DNA of 64,000 nucleotides from Candidatus Kosakonia sp. 282A-S69 (GCF_029433855.1 NZ_JAROAU010000003.1:2602756-2666755), one strand, 5' to 3'. Counted from the first letter of the stretch, positions 26,370-36,105 are shown. Numbers and translations: made by a program. The notes: generated by a model not told the origin, from the sequence alone.

Positions 26370-28781
26370 ATGTTTGACCGTATCACCGTCACCCCGCCAG
26401 CCGGCGCCGAGTCGCTGATGTTCTGGAAACTTAACGGCACAGAAGTGATGTCGCGATCCTTTGCACTGAACGTCACGATGTTAAGTGAAGAGGGCAATAT
26501 CGACCGTAGAGCGCTATTAGGGAAACCCTTAACTATTAAGGTGCCGACCCAGAGCCTGCAACCGCGTTATTTCAACGGCAAAATCACCGAAGTAAACCTG
26601 CAAAGCACCGAGCTTAATGGCGTGCGTTATGCGGTATATCTCCTGAAAATTGAATCCGATTTATGGCCGCTGCTGCGCGACCGTAACCAGCGTATTTTCC
26701 AGAACCAGCGCGTGCCGGACATTATTAAAACCGTGCTGTCGGAATATGGCGTTAAGACGGAAGATAAGCTGACCGGTGACTACCGTAACTGGGAGTATTG
26801 CGTTCAGTATCAGGAGAGCAGCTACAACTTTATTAGCCGCCTGATGGAACTGGAAGGGATCTACTTCTACTTCCGCCATGAGGCGGATTCCCACACGCTG
26901 GTGCTGATGGATGCGGCAGAGCATCATGAACCTTTTAGCGGATATGAAGTTATCCCCTATCACGCCACCCTTTCCGGCGGGTCGACGGATAAAGAGGGCA
27001 TTGGTCAGTGGGCGATCAGCGAACGCGTGACGCCCGGCCTTTACAGCATCGATGATTACGACTTCCGCAAGCCGAACGCGTGGATGTTTCAGGCGCGGCA
27101 GAACCCTGCTTCGCCCTCCCCTGGCCAGATTGACTACTACGAGTGGCCGGGCCGTTTTGTCGAGCATGCGCACGGTGAGTTTTACGCCCGCATCCGCCAG
27201 GAGGAGTGGCAGGCCGAGCAGCAGCGCATTGACGCCAACGGCACGGCGCTCGGTATCACACCAGGTTATACCTTTACCCTCGGCAACCCGCCTTTTGCCG
27301 GCAGCAGCAACGACTACCTCGTCGTTAGCGCGTCCTATACGCTGGAAGAGAACAGCTACGCCAGCGGCAGCGCTTCCGACACTATTCATCAGATCCAGTT
27401 TGTGGTGATCCCGGCGGCAACCACCTTCCGTTCGGCACAACGCACGGAGTGGCCACGCACACATGGTCCGCAGACCGCCCGCGTAGTTGGCCCGCAGGGT
27501 GAATCAATCTGGACCGACCGCTATGGCCGCGTGAAGGTGAAGTTCCACTGGGATCGTCATGCAAAAGGCGATGACACCAGCTCCTGCTGGGTACGCGTAT
27601 CCAGCGCATGGGCTGGCCAGGGTTTTGGTGGTGTGCAGATCCCGCGCGTCGGTGATGAGGTGGTTATCGACTTTATCAACGGCGACCCGGATCGCCCGAT
27701 TGTCACCGGTCGCGTCTATAACGAAGCGAGCATGCCGCCGTGGGATCTGCCGGGCGACTCAACCCGTATGGGCTTTATGACCCGCAGTAAAGACGGCAAT
27801 AAAGATAACGCCAGCTATCTCTTCTTCGAAGATAAGCTCGGCAACGAGTCGGTTGACCTCCACTCCGAGCGGGATATGAACGTCTCCGTTGAAGGTATCC
27901 ACAAGGAGACCGTGCATAAAGAGACGATCTATAACCATAAGCTCACCCGTGCCATAACGGTGGAAGATCACGACACGCAGACCTTTAATAAAGGGCAGAC
28001 CATCTGCGTGAGCGCCGAAGGCCGTAAAGAGACGATTGTCGATAACGAGACCAAATCAGTCACCGGTTACTCCGACAACAGCTATACCAAGAATCTGGTG
28101 ATCAAGACCGACGCCTCGGTCAGTACCCTGGCGGCAGATAAGATCATGTATGAAGTGCCGGAAGTGGTGTTTGGCCAGGTGGTGAATGCCCAGGGGCAGG
28201 AGTCGCAATTGCCGCCCGTGCCTACCAATGAACGTATTGGTCCAGCACCTTCTAAACCTGCGGTCATCGATCCTCATCCTAACCCGGTGCTAGCCATGTC
28301 ACTTGATTCGCCTGGCTCGCTCTCATATGCAACCAAAGTAACCTATAAGCGGGGCGTAGTGACCGATATTCAGGGTATGGAAAAGCGTACGGTTAAGCTT
28401 AATCAAATTGTGGATATTAAAGGCAGTGTAGGCAGACATATCGGTGGGCGACTGGACGAAATTGTTGAGGGTGGTGTTAGCCTCTATTCGCCGAAGAAAA
28501 TTACTATTGAGAGCCCTGAGAAAGTAGAGATAGTTTCGCCAGGTGAATATTATGAATACAAAAATGCTGCTGCAAGTCTTAAGCTGAATGATATTTCAGT
28601 GAATATGACTTCAGCCTCTGTCAATCCCATCTTTGGTTTTTCAATGAGCGGATTAAAAATAGAAAATAAAGGGATCGCAATCAAAAGAGATGGTGGAACG
28701 ATAGGTTTTTACATTGGTGGTACAGAAACAAAAATCACCTCTCTGTCACAAGCATTCAATGTATTGACAAGTTTTTTATAA
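26370..28781 (+). CDS. vgrG: Type VI secretion spike protein VgrG (orphan)
   Basis: 803 residues from the ATG at 26370 (MFDRITVTPP), after CGGGAGAG. It has the gp27-like barrel domains, then the gp5-type OB fold (ARVVGPQGESIWTDRYGRVKVKFHWDR) and VRVSSAWAGQGFGGVQIPRVGDEVVIDFINGDPDRPIVTGRVYN, and a beta-helical needle (DUF2345-like) with QTICVSAEGRKETIV. The T6SS tip carries effectors out of the cell. The last ~190 residues, after NERIGPAPSKPAVIDPHPNP, are more AT-rich and form a second stretch of short beta repeats (KKITIESPEKVEIVSPGEYY), so this tail seems acquired separately. No other T6SS structural gene is in the window. Three small membrane-protein genes follow at once. Confidence 0.95.
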   Translation: MFDRITVTPPAGAESLMFWKLNGTEVMSRSFALNVTMLSEEGNIDRRALLGKPLTIKVPTQSLQPRYFNGKITEVNLQSTELNGVRYAVYLLKIESDLWPLLRDRNQRIFQNQRVPDIIKTVLSEYGVKTEDKLTGDYRNWEYCVQYQESSYNFISRLMELEGIYFYFRHEADSHTLVLMDAAEHHEPFSGYEVIPYHATLSGGSTDKEGIGQWAISERVTPGLYSIDDYDFRKPNAWMFQARQNPASPSPGQIDYYEWPGRFVEHAHGEFYARIRQEEWQAEQQRIDANGTALGITPGYTFTLGNPPFAGSSNDYLVVSASYTLEENSYASGSASDTIHQIQFVVIPAATTFRSAQRTEWPRTHGPQTARVVGPQGESIWTDRYGRVKVKFHWDRHAKGDDTSSCWVRVSSAWAGQGFGGVQIPRVGDEVVIDFINGDPDRPIVTGRVYNEASMPPWDLPGDSTRMGFMTRSKDGNKDNASYLFFEDKLGNESVDLHSERDMNVSVEGIHKETVHKETIYNHKLTRAITVEDHDTQTFNKGQTICVSAEGRKETIVDNETKSVTGYSDNSYTKNLVIKTDASVSTLAADKIMYEVPEVVFGQVVNAQGQESQLPPVPTNERIGPAPSKPAVIDPHPNPVLAMSLDSPGSLSYATKVTYKRGVVTDIQGMEKRTVKLNQIVDIKGSVGRHIGGRLDEIVEGGVSLYSPKKITIESPEKVEIVSPGEYYEYKNAAASLKLNDISVNMTSASVNPIFGFSMSGLKIENKGIAIKRDGGTIGFYIGGTETKITSLSQAFNVLTSFL

Positions 28782-28791
28782 AAGGAGACTT

Positions 28792-29163
28792 ATGAATTTT
28801 TTATCTTATATCATGCCAAAGTTAGCATGGATTATACCGCTGATAGGCTTAACATTTGCTGGGTATGTGGCTTTCCTTACCAGTCAAGGCAATAAAAGAG
28901 ATGCTTACATCAAAGAGCATGGTGTTGATATTGATGCCATTATCACTGAGGTGGTCCCTGATAAATATCAAAGAGCCAATAATAAAATCGTTAGTGTCGT
29001 TACGGTAAAATATAACTTTTCTGGAAAAGCCATTCTCTCTAAAAGAGGTATCAGAGTTTATGTGACCGATAAAGATGAAATTCAGGTAGGCAAACCTTTA
29101 AGAATAAGATTAAACCCTAATAAACCTGAGGAGTTTTACTATATCGACTATGAAAGTAGTTAA
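28792..29163 (+). CDS. Small membrane protein, DUF3592-like (paralogue A)
   Basis: 123 residues with a strong AAAGGAG site 10 bases after the vgrG stop, so it is co-transcribed with it. One N-terminal membrane helix (LAWIIPLIGLTFAGYVAFL), then a soluble beta domain with VDIDAIITEVVPDKYQ, VSVVTVKYNFSGKAILSKRG and LRIRLNPNKPEEFYYIDYES. This layout is typical of DUF3592 proteins. Its closest relative is the third gene of the cluster (29914-30288). A role as an immunity or accessory protein of the spike is possible but not shown. Confidence 0.8.
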   Translation: MNFLSYIMPKLAWIIPLIGLTFAGYVAFLTSQGNKRDAYIKEHGVDIDAIITEVVPDKYQRANNKIVSVVTVKYNFSGKAILSKRGIRVYVTDKDEIQVGKPLRIRLNPNKPEEFYYIDYESS

Positions 29164-29170
29164 TTCTGGA

Positions 29171-29198
29171 AGCGCCGCACCAAAAGGTTTACGGCGCT
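29171..29198. other. Hairpin in the 314-base gap between paralogues A and B
   Basis: AGCGCCG (29171-29177) pairs with CGGCGCT (29192-29198), followed by CTTTGG. It may be a weak terminator or a degraded one. The rest of 29164-29477 is AT-rich with no frame or RNA gene that I can recognise; it presumably holds a promoter for the next gene. Confidence 0.45.
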
Positions 29199-29477
29199 CT
29201 TTGGAACTACATGAGATAAAGATATCACTTCACAAGAACCAAAAGATTTTCATTTTATTAAGCACCTTTTCCTTGATGATGTGAAACCAGTACTATAAAA
29301 AGTCGCTCTAGCAGAATGATGCAAACAATATAGCTTTAATATCTTTATTTTATCTATTTGCTATCCTCGCTGCTTAATTCTTAATCGATAGATTAAACAA
29401 TGCAGTTTTTTATGAAAGAAGCGAATCATATACTATACGTGAAACTTTTTCCGATAAACTAAACTTCAAAAGGTCAT

Positions 29478-29861
29478 ATGGACAATTACCTGAAAGCGAT
29501 CCCCATAATCCTTGTAACGGCAGTGGTTATTGCAATCGTTTACTCGATTATAAGAAGCATATTTGATGGATTTACTAAAAAGAAAATACTTAGCAACCCT
29601 TGTTATATCGATGCAACCATTACGCAGATTATACCGCGTACACCGTCGAACCTCGGCATAGTTAGCATCTATGTTGATTACCAATTTACCGCAGAAAATG
29701 GGGAGACATATGAGAATAAGAATGTACTCATAAATATCAAAACCATGGATCTTTATAATTACAAGCAGGGTTCAACCATTCCTGTGGTCTATCTTAAAAC
29801 TGATCCAGCCAAGAACATACTTAATATGCGTGATGCAATGCTGGATTATAAACGCCGATAG
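29478..29861 (+). CDS. Small membrane protein, DUF3592-like (paralogue B)
   Basis: 127 residues; AAAGGTC before the ATG. N-terminal membrane helix (IPIILVTAVVIAIVYSIIRSI), then YIDATITQIIPRTPSNLGIVSIYVDYQFTAENGETYENKNV, which has the same strand pattern as its two neighbours but lower similarity. Same orientation and cluster. Function unknown. Confidence 0.75.
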   Translation: MDNYLKAIPIILVTAVVIAIVYSIIRSIFDGFTKKKILSNPCYIDATITQIIPRTPSNLGIVSIYVDYQFTAENGETYENKNVLINIKTMDLYNYKQGSTIPVVYLKTDPAKNILNMRDAMLDYKRR

Positions 29862-29913
29862 GCATTATCTCTTAAAAGATAAGCATCTATACTACTGGAG
29901 AAACAGAACTATC

Positions 29914-30288
29914 ATGATGGAATTTTTATCGACCTTCGGACCAAAGTTAGGCTGGGTTATTACCGGTGGTGTGGTACTTCTTTTCATACATGTCGGCATA
30001 ACTAACTGGCGGAGCCAGTCCAACGATGCAAAAACCGAACAAAACGGCACTGACCTTAAGGCAAATATCGTTGATTTGAAGTTTGATGAGTATCAGGAAC
30101 TTAATAATCATCTGACGGCAGCCGTGACGGTAAAATATATTTTCAAGGGAGAGGAAGTTATCACCAAACGTGGTATTGCTTTCCCGTTTATTGAAAAGGA
30201 TCAGTTTTTTCCCGGTGCCGAAGTCAATATCCGTGTCGACAATGAGACAGGCCAGCACTTTTATTTCAGCGATTATAAAACTTATTAG
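29914..30288 (+). CDS. Small membrane protein, DUF3592-like (paralogue C)
   Basis: 124 residues from the first of two tandem ATGs (29914, 29917); 28 more codons are open upstream but overlap paralogue B and lack a ribosome site, whereas CTGGAG lies before this one. One N-terminal helix (LGWVITGGVVLLFIHVGI) and a beta domain clearly similar to paralogue A: NGTDLKANIVDLKFDEYQ, AAVTVKYIFKGEEVITKRGI and VNIRVDNETGQHFYFSDYKT. Overlaps the convergent DUF1493 gene by 4 bases. Confidence 0.78.
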   Translation: MMEFLSTFGPKLGWVITGGVVLLFIHVGITNWRSQSNDAKTEQNGTDLKANIVDLKFDEYQELNNHLTAAVTVKYIFKGEEVITKRGIAFPFIEKDQFFPGAEVNIRVDNETGQHFYFSDYKTY

Positions 30289-30674
30289 TTCCGTGGTGTT
30301 GCGGGGCAACTACCCTCCTGTTTGCTACGCACTTTCACCAGCACCTGATGCAACTGCCCGATGGAGAGATCGCGCACCACGGGCTCTGGCTCGCCGCGCA
30401 ACCAGCGAAAAAAATAGCAGATGCCGAGTAGATCGAGGCCTTCGCTTGTAAAGAGGTACTCATTCTCCTTTAACGAGAAAAGCGAGCGGAAATCCTCCTC
30501 ATCCGTTGCAAAACGGACAGCGAAAAACTTCTCTGCTTCTTCAAGAAGCTCAACGCCGTCATCACCGCAAATACCCAGATCCTCTTCCAGCAGCGTGCTT
30601 TTATCGATGGCTTTGCGGGTACATCCCGAAAACTCACGCACAAAAGCAATCACCTCTTCTACGCTCGGACTCAC
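30285..30674 (-). CDS. DUF1493 family protein (acyl-carrier-like)
   Basis: 129 residues, GTG start at 30674 with GGAG eight bases before it. VEEVIAFVREFSGCTRKAIDKSTLLEEDLGICGDDGVELLEEAEKFF is the conserved four-helix, acyl-carrier-like part of DUF1493 proteins, but the serine that would carry phosphopantetheine in a true carrier is replaced (GDDGVEL). Function of the family is unknown; members are common in accessory regions of enterobacteria. A downstream partner of the DUF4153 gene, 44 bases away. Confidence 0.75.
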   Translation of the reverse strand: MSPSVEEVIAFVREFSGCTRKAIDKSTLLEEDLGICGDDGVELLEEAEKFFAVRFATDEEDFRSLFSLKENEYLFTSEGLDLLGICYFFRWLRGEPEPVVRDLSIGQLHQVLVKVRSKQEGSCPATPRN

Positions 30675-30718
30675 TGTTGCACTCCTCTCGCCCGGCTTTA
30701 TGCCGCCGGGCGTAATGT

Positions 30719-32428
30719 CTACTGGCCTTCAAAGCCGTAATACTGCACCGGATAGCGCTGACCGTTGATCTCCAGATCGCGCCAGGGTTTGCTGACGGTT
30801 TTCGGCATACTGTCGCGCAGCGCTTTTTCGGCGTTTTGCGACAGCGTGACGCTGCCCGCCTGACGCCACTCATTGCCCTGACGGGTGTAGACCGAGATCC
30901 CGGCGTCGTTGCGGTTATAGAGCAGCACTTCCGGTGTGCCGTCGTCGTTGAGATCCTGCATCCAGATCAGGCAGGCGCTGCTATCCACCATGCAGGTGCT
31001 CAGCGTGTGATCAACATACTGCGTTTGTGCCTGCCACCAGCTCTCCGGCGGCGCTTCGCTGCCCGTGCGCAGCGGTATGCTTTGCTGCAACTCTTTGATA
31101 CCTCTCTTCGCGCCTTCGTTATCGCCGCCGAGGATTTGCATCAGCATCGCTTGCTGCTGCACCGGATCTTTCAGCCACTGCGGATGCGACTTCAGCATCT
31201 GTAACGCCGCTTTACCCCGCCGTCCGGCGTTGCTTAGCATGTAGAGGTCCTCTCCGTCCGCTTTGGCTTTGCCGTCGGCGTAGCGCGCCAGCTGATTGTT
31301 AACGAAGATACGTAGCGGATCGACAACCGGCGTATGCAGCAAAAACCAGCCGCAGGCGGTAAGTGCCAGCATCAGGACGGTGAAACGGTTCATGTTAGCC
31401 GCCCCCTGCGTCCAGGCCCGGCGCTGATAGCGGACCAGCAACAGAGACCCGATCAATGCGAGAAGCGTAAGGGCCACGCCGTAAACGCGATCCACCGTCC
31501 AGCCATATTCGGCGATGCGCAGCCACAGCGCCCAGCCCGCCAGCGCGGCGAGCAGTGGCGTGATCCCCTGCGCCACCAGCACCAGACGCGCAATCACCCG
31601 CGACCAGCGCGACGCAGCCGGCGCTTTTTCACCAACCATGGCGCTGAATGCCAGCATCAGCAGCGTCATGGTCAGCAGCAGTGTCGCGGCGGAGACAGAG
31701 GCCGGGATAATCGCCAGCCCGGTAAAGGGCAGGCAGGCCAGAAACAGTAGAGAGATAACGGCATGCAGCGGCAGCAGGACGCTGACCGCAAGCGTCAGCA
31801 GGTTACGAAACAGCCCGGCTGCCCCCGGCAGGCGTCGGCAAAAGATAATGCCAGCGGCAATCGCAGCACCCGTCGCCATCGCCGGGAAAAAGGGGTTATC
31901 AAAAAAGAGGTGCTCAAACAGCGTGATGCCAATCATGCTGAAGAGTTTGCTCCACAGCAGCAGCACCAGCCAGAACAACCCGGTCATCACCGCGGTCACG
32001 CCCAGAGTAAAGGTGTTGTTCCACAGCGCGCCGGTGATAAAGGCAGATTTATCCCCTTTCTGCGCGGATGGCGTGCAGAAGGCCGTCAGAAACGGCATCA
32101 CCAGAATAAGCAGAAATGTCGCTGCACCGACGTTTGTGCCGTGAAAATCATCGTTCGGCAGCCCGGGAAAGTTCCAGCGCAGCCAACCGGTCATCAGCGC
32201 GATAAACGGCAGCGTCAGGAGCGCGCAGAGCCACGGCTTAGCATCATTTACCCGATACAGGGTAAAGGCGAGCACGCTGGCAAAAGCAATGGCAAGCGGC
32301 GACAGATAAAACGCGTAGTCGTGAGCCTCAATGAGCCCCCCGGACAACGCACACACTAATCCGGCGAGCGTGCCAATGGCGATAATCGCCCACCTGGTTT
32401 TTGCCGGAAAATCCTCTTTTTGTAACAT
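30719..32428 (-). CDS. DUF4153 domain membrane protein
   Basis: 569 residues from the ATG at 32428 (MLQKEDFPAKTRWAIIAIG), after AAAGGAGTCGC. About 11-12 membrane helices up to residue ~380, then a periplasmic tail with a DLNDDGTPEVLLYNRND segment that reads like a calcium-binding or FG-GAP type loop. DUF4153 proteins are uncharacterised. Followed by DUF1493 on the same strand. Confidence 0.8.
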   Translation of the reverse strand: MLQKEDFPAKTRWAIIAIGTLAGLVCALSGGLIEAHDYAFYLSPLAIAFASVLAFTLYRVNDAKPWLCALLTLPFIALMTGWLRWNFPGLPNDDFHGTNVGAATFLLILVMPFLTAFCTPSAQKGDKSAFITGALWNNTFTLGVTAVMTGLFWLVLLLWSKLFSMIGITLFEHLFFDNPFFPAMATGAAIAAGIIFCRRLPGAAGLFRNLLTLAVSVLLPLHAVISLLFLACLPFTGLAIIPASVSAATLLLTMTLLMLAFSAMVGEKAPAASRWSRVIARLVLVAQGITPLLAALAGWALWLRIAEYGWTVDRVYGVALTLLALIGSLLLVRYQRRAWTQGAANMNRFTVLMLALTACGWFLLHTPVVDPLRIFVNNQLARYADGKAKADGEDLYMLSNAGRRGKAALQMLKSHPQWLKDPVQQQAMLMQILGGDNEGAKRGIKELQQSIPLRTGSEAPPESWWQAQTQYVDHTLSTCMVDSSACLIWMQDLNDDGTPEVLLYNRNDAGISVYTRQGNEWRQAGSVTLSQNAEKALRDSMPKTVSKPWRDLEINGQRYPVQYYGFEGQ

Positions 32429-32637
32429 CGCGACTCCTTTGCTGTCTGGCTGGTGAAAAACCTGTTTATACGCTTTTTTGTCGTCAAAAATCATTCCAGG
32501 TTTTGCTGACCTTTTTCTTGCTCTGCTTTGTATGGCGCACGATCAGGCATTGTCCATGCCTGGAAGAGGAGCGCAATCACTTGTTTGGGTGGGGGTACTC
32601 AACAGGATTGCGATAAGCGGGGCTGCAAGGCCACCAC

Positions 32638-33591
32638 CTACCGGTAAGTTAAGGTAAATGTCGCTGTTGCACTGGCGACACCTGCGCTGACGCGCGGTGC
32701 CGTCTGGTAATAGCGCGCCTTGAACTGGACGGTCTCGGTGCCGCCGCCGGGCGAGGTAAAGTAAATCCTGCGCTGCCCAAAACGCACAGCCCGATCGTCG
32801 GGCGCGAAAAAGAGCTGCACACCGATTCCCGTTGCCGCGATATCGCCGGGCGCGCTGTCCAGCTTCATCACCCCCGGCACGTTTGAGGGGTCCTGTTGCG
32901 CATCGACCTGGACGTAGATACGGGCGTCTTTATCGCACTCCAGCTCAATCCAGAACTCTTTCCATTCGGTATAGGCGCCGGGGCCATAAAAGAGCGATTT
33001 TTCATGGTCGCCCAGCAGCACATAGAGCTCCGGTGTCAGGATTGTGCAGGCCGTAGTGGTAACGGTATTGGTGCCGCCCAGCATGACATTGGCAAAATAG
33101 AAGCGGCTGGCGATTGAGGCGCGAGCCAGCACGCCTGGCGTCAATGTTCCTGGCGTGATCGCGCCGGTTTTAATTAATTCCGCTTTCATACCGGCACCGA
33201 TGTAGACACTGGTATTCCGCGGTACGCGCTGATCGTAAGGCAGAAGTTTTCGGGATCCGATGTTGGTTAAGCGAATACCTACGCCGGGCAAATTCGTCGC
33301 ATAAATGTTGTTTCCGAGAGGGCTTAGAGCGCGCCACTGGCTCATCTCCCAGCGGTAAATCCAGGACTCATGGCACCCAGCGATGTTATTCCCGCCGTTA
33401 TAGGCACTGGTAACTGCCGTCGCAATCACGATACCGACAGGCGTATCACGTTGTACCGAGACGTTGCCGAAGCTGATGGCATTCCCAATCTCACCCGCCA
33501 AATTACTGGCAAAACCGCAGGCCGCTTTAACACCGCAGGAGAGGGACCAGAGCACCAGCAGGCCGGAGAGTGATTTTACGAACCGCGTCAT
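32638..33591 (-). CDS. Fimbrial tip adhesin
   Basis: 317 residues from the ATG at 33591, chosen over a GTG nine bases upstream because AGGAG is spaced correctly and ATGA overlaps the usher stop. Signal peptide ends GVKA-ACGF. An N-terminal lectin-like part contains two cysteines, and the C-terminal half is a pilin domain (CTILTPELYVLLGD, FWIELECDKDARIYVQVDA) ending SATATFTLTYR, the donor-strand motif recognised by the chaperone. Last gene of the fimbrial operon, the usual position of a FimH-like adhesin. Receptor unknown. Confidence 0.88.
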   Translation of the reverse strand: MTRFVKSLSGLLVLWSLSCGVKAACGFASNLAGEIGNAISFGNVSVQRDTPVGIVIATAVTSAYNGGNNIAGCHESWIYRWEMSQWRALSPLGNNIYATNLPGVGIRLTNIGSRKLLPYDQRVPRNTSVYIGAGMKAELIKTGAITPGTLTPGVLARASIASRFYFANVMLGGTNTVTTTACTILTPELYVLLGDHEKSLFYGPGAYTEWKEFWIELECDKDARIYVQVDAQQDPSNVPGVMKLDSAPGDIAATGIGVQLFFAPDDRAVRFGQRRIYFTSPGGGTETVQFKARYYQTAPRVSAGVASATATFTLTYR

Positions 33592-36095
33592 GCCAGACAC
33601 TCCTGTTCTGTTTCAATTACCGGGCTGTTGCCGACGTTATCCGGCAGGCGAAAATGGACTACACACTGCTGATCCGCGTTCCATTTCACTTTGATTTTTC
33701 CTTCATCCGCCACGCCCGCAAGGTATACCTGCCCGTCGTCACCGACGATGCCACTCCCCCCCTCCGCTAGCGTCGCCTGTGCGCCGAACGGCACCGGCCG
33801 GCCCTGATAAAAGAGCTTCATCAGCACGCGTCGCCCGACCCGCGTGTTGACGTTCGCCATCACCACTGCACCGTTTGTCGGCGTAACGGTTTGCACTGCG
33901 CTATCGATATCCACCTCATCGCCAAGCGTAGTGGTATCGAGCACCAGCCGGTTTTTCCGGTACGGCGTGACATAAGGCACCACCGCATAGCCACGCCGGT
34001 CGGTATAGAGACCGGTGTTGTTCTGCACTTTCGCATCCCGGGCACCCGGCGCTTTCAGCACAGCCAGCGCCTGCCCCAGCGGTTGTGAGAGGGTTACGCC
34101 GTGCGGATGGGCGACAACACCGCCTTTCAGGCCGTAGTTAATCTGTTGATAGTGCGCATCATAGTTGTAGCCACCGTTTACCTCTCCCTGCCCGCCTTTG
34201 TAAGCGGCGCTGAGGCTCCCCGCGCTGCCCGCACCGTGATTACTGTGGCTCTGCTGGATACTGTAGCTCAGGTTGTTATCGGCAAGCGTCGTGCCGCTGA
34301 GCCCCACCTGCTGGCGAGTGGGGCCATGCTTCGCACTGTTCAGGCTGTAACTCGCCCATGCGTTAGGCAGAAAACGGCTGAGCGGCACCTGAATGCTGAA
34401 GGCCAGCTGTTGTTCTGCGGGCTGTGCGCGAGCCGGGTAGGTGTTATAGCTGTAGGCGAGGTTGTAGCTGATACCACTGAAATTGCCGCTCCAGCCGGTG
34501 CTGAGCGTGCGTTCGAACCCCGCCTCCTGCCAGAAGCTCTGCTGGAAACCGGAGAGATAAAGCGAGCCGTAATCGCCCATGCTCTGGCTGAGTTCGAGCT
34601 GGAGCTTTTGCCGCTTGTTGTTCACTCCTCGCCAGTACTGATAGCCCCCGCCCCGCCGATCGTTCGCCTCCTGAAAGGTGTAAAACCCGGCTGTGGAGTA
34701 GCGGTATGCCGCAAGGGTGAAGCGGGTATCAGTGGCCTGAAAATCCTTGGCATATTGCAGCCGGTAGGAGTGCCCGTGGTGAGTGTCGTTGCGGTCCAGC
34801 GTGCTCCGGGCAACCGACATATCGGCGGACAACGAACCAGGATCGCCAAGCCCAAAACCAAGCCCCGCCGCCCCGGCGTGGTAATGCTGCGCAGCGATCG
34901 CGCCGCCAAAAAGGGTGATGCCGCGCGGCAAGCCGTAGATGGCCGTCGCCTGACCAAAGGCTGGCTCATCGCGGGTTCGGTTGCCGCTGCGATACTTTCC
35001 GGCAGTCAGGGCATATTTCAGATGACCTTCGCGCTGCATAATCGGTACTGCCGAGAAGGGCTGGACAAAAGTCCGCTCGCTGCCGTCGGCCTCTTTGATG
35101 GTGACGGTGAGATCGCCGCTGCCGGAGGTAGGGTAGAGATCGCGGATAATAAATGCCCCGGGCGCGACGTAGCTCTGGTAGATGATGTAATCACTCTGCC
35201 TGATGGTCACCTGCGCACTGGAGTGGGCGATGCCGCGGATCACCGGAGCAAAACCGCGCAGGCTGTCCGGCAGCATATTGTCGTCAGAGGCGAGCTGCGC
35301 GCCGCGAAACTGCACGCTGTCGAAAATCTCCGAAGTCGTGTAGCTGTCGCCGAGGGTCAGCTGCCCTTTCAGCCCTTTGATGTTGCGTTGCAGGTAGGTA
35401 TTAATCGACGTCCAGCGGCTGGCGTGGCCGCTGGCGTAATATCCGGTCGAGTCATTACGCAGCCGCCACGCCCCGAGGTTGATACCGCTTTGCAGGCTGG
35501 CGTAGTAGCTGTCGCGCGAGCCTTTGCCCACATCAAGCCAGCGATGGCTCCCGCTCAGGCTGTAGTTCAGCAGCGCGGCAGTCACTCCCTCATCCCACTC
35601 GGCGGGATCGACTTCCCCTCTGGCGCGCGCATCCATCGCCGCCTGCGGAAGACTGACGTTGAGCCTTAACTGGCTAAACTGCAGCTCTGCCGTGGCCATC
35701 GGGATGTAGTGGCCGATATCCTCAAGAGGTGTCTCCGGCGACAGCGCCGCCAGGCCCGGAAAGGCGTCGATTTTCACTCCCCAGCGTCGCAACATCGCGG
35801 GGGTGAGCAGCGCATGCAGCCGGTTCTCCGCGCCCGCGACAAAAGCGATATCCTGCGCCTCGCCCTGCTTTTCACCATTCACATAGACAGTCACGCGGTA
35901 GGTGCCCGGGAGCTGGCCATCTGGTTCAGCAAAGAAAGAGAGATCGGCTATCTGCTGGCCGGGGTTATCAAGCTCAAGCGCATGAAGATTAAAGGTCTCG
36001 CGCGCGTCCGCATGGCGCAGGGAGCCGGGCAGCAGCATTACTATCGGCACCAGCGCCGGTAACAACGCCCTCTGCCGCGAAGTCGGGATTTTCAT
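33588..36095 (-). CDS. Fimbrial outer-membrane usher
   Basis: 835 residues from the ATG at 36095, ten bases after the chaperone stop. Signal peptide, then the chaperone-binding N-terminal domain (FNLHALELDNPGQQIADLSFF), the 24-strand barrel with its plug (YIIYQSYVAPGAFIIRDLYPTSGSGDLTVTIKEADG) and the two C-terminal domains. FimD/PapC family. Exports and orders fimbrial subunits through the outer membrane. Confidence 0.95.
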   Translation of the reverse strand: MKIPTSRQRALLPALVPIVMLLPGSLRHADARETFNLHALELDNPGQQIADLSFFAEPDGQLPGTYRVTVYVNGEKQGEAQDIAFVAGAENRLHALLTPAMLRRWGVKIDAFPGLAALSPETPLEDIGHYIPMATAELQFSQLRLNVSLPQAAMDARARGEVDPAEWDEGVTAALLNYSLSGSHRWLDVGKGSRDSYYASLQSGINLGAWRLRNDSTGYYASGHASRWTSINTYLQRNIKGLKGQLTLGDSYTTSEIFDSVQFRGAQLASDDNMLPDSLRGFAPVIRGIAHSSAQVTIRQSDYIIYQSYVAPGAFIIRDLYPTSGSGDLTVTIKEADGSERTFVQPFSAVPIMQREGHLKYALTAGKYRSGNRTRDEPAFGQATAIYGLPRGITLFGGAIAAQHYHAGAAGLGFGLGDPGSLSADMSVARSTLDRNDTHHGHSYRLQYAKDFQATDTRFTLAAYRYSTAGFYTFQEANDRRGGGYQYWRGVNNKRQKLQLELSQSMGDYGSLYLSGFQQSFWQEAGFERTLSTGWSGNFSGISYNLAYSYNTYPARAQPAEQQLAFSIQVPLSRFLPNAWASYSLNSAKHGPTRQQVGLSGTTLADNNLSYSIQQSHSNHGAGSAGSLSAAYKGGQGEVNGGYNYDAHYQQINYGLKGGVVAHPHGVTLSQPLGQALAVLKAPGARDAKVQNNTGLYTDRRGYAVVPYVTPYRKNRLVLDTTTLGDEVDIDSAVQTVTPTNGAVVMANVNTRVGRRVLMKLFYQGRPVPFGAQATLAEGGSGIVGDDGQVYLAGVADEGKIKVKWNADQQCVVHFRLPDNVGNSPVIETEQECLA

Positions 36096-36105
36096 CACCT
36101 TCCTC

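Noticed and set aside
28260..28781. VgrG C-terminal tail as an enzymatic toxin domain
   Set aside because: It consists of short beta repeats like the needle itself and shows no catalytic motif; a docking or needle extension is more likely.
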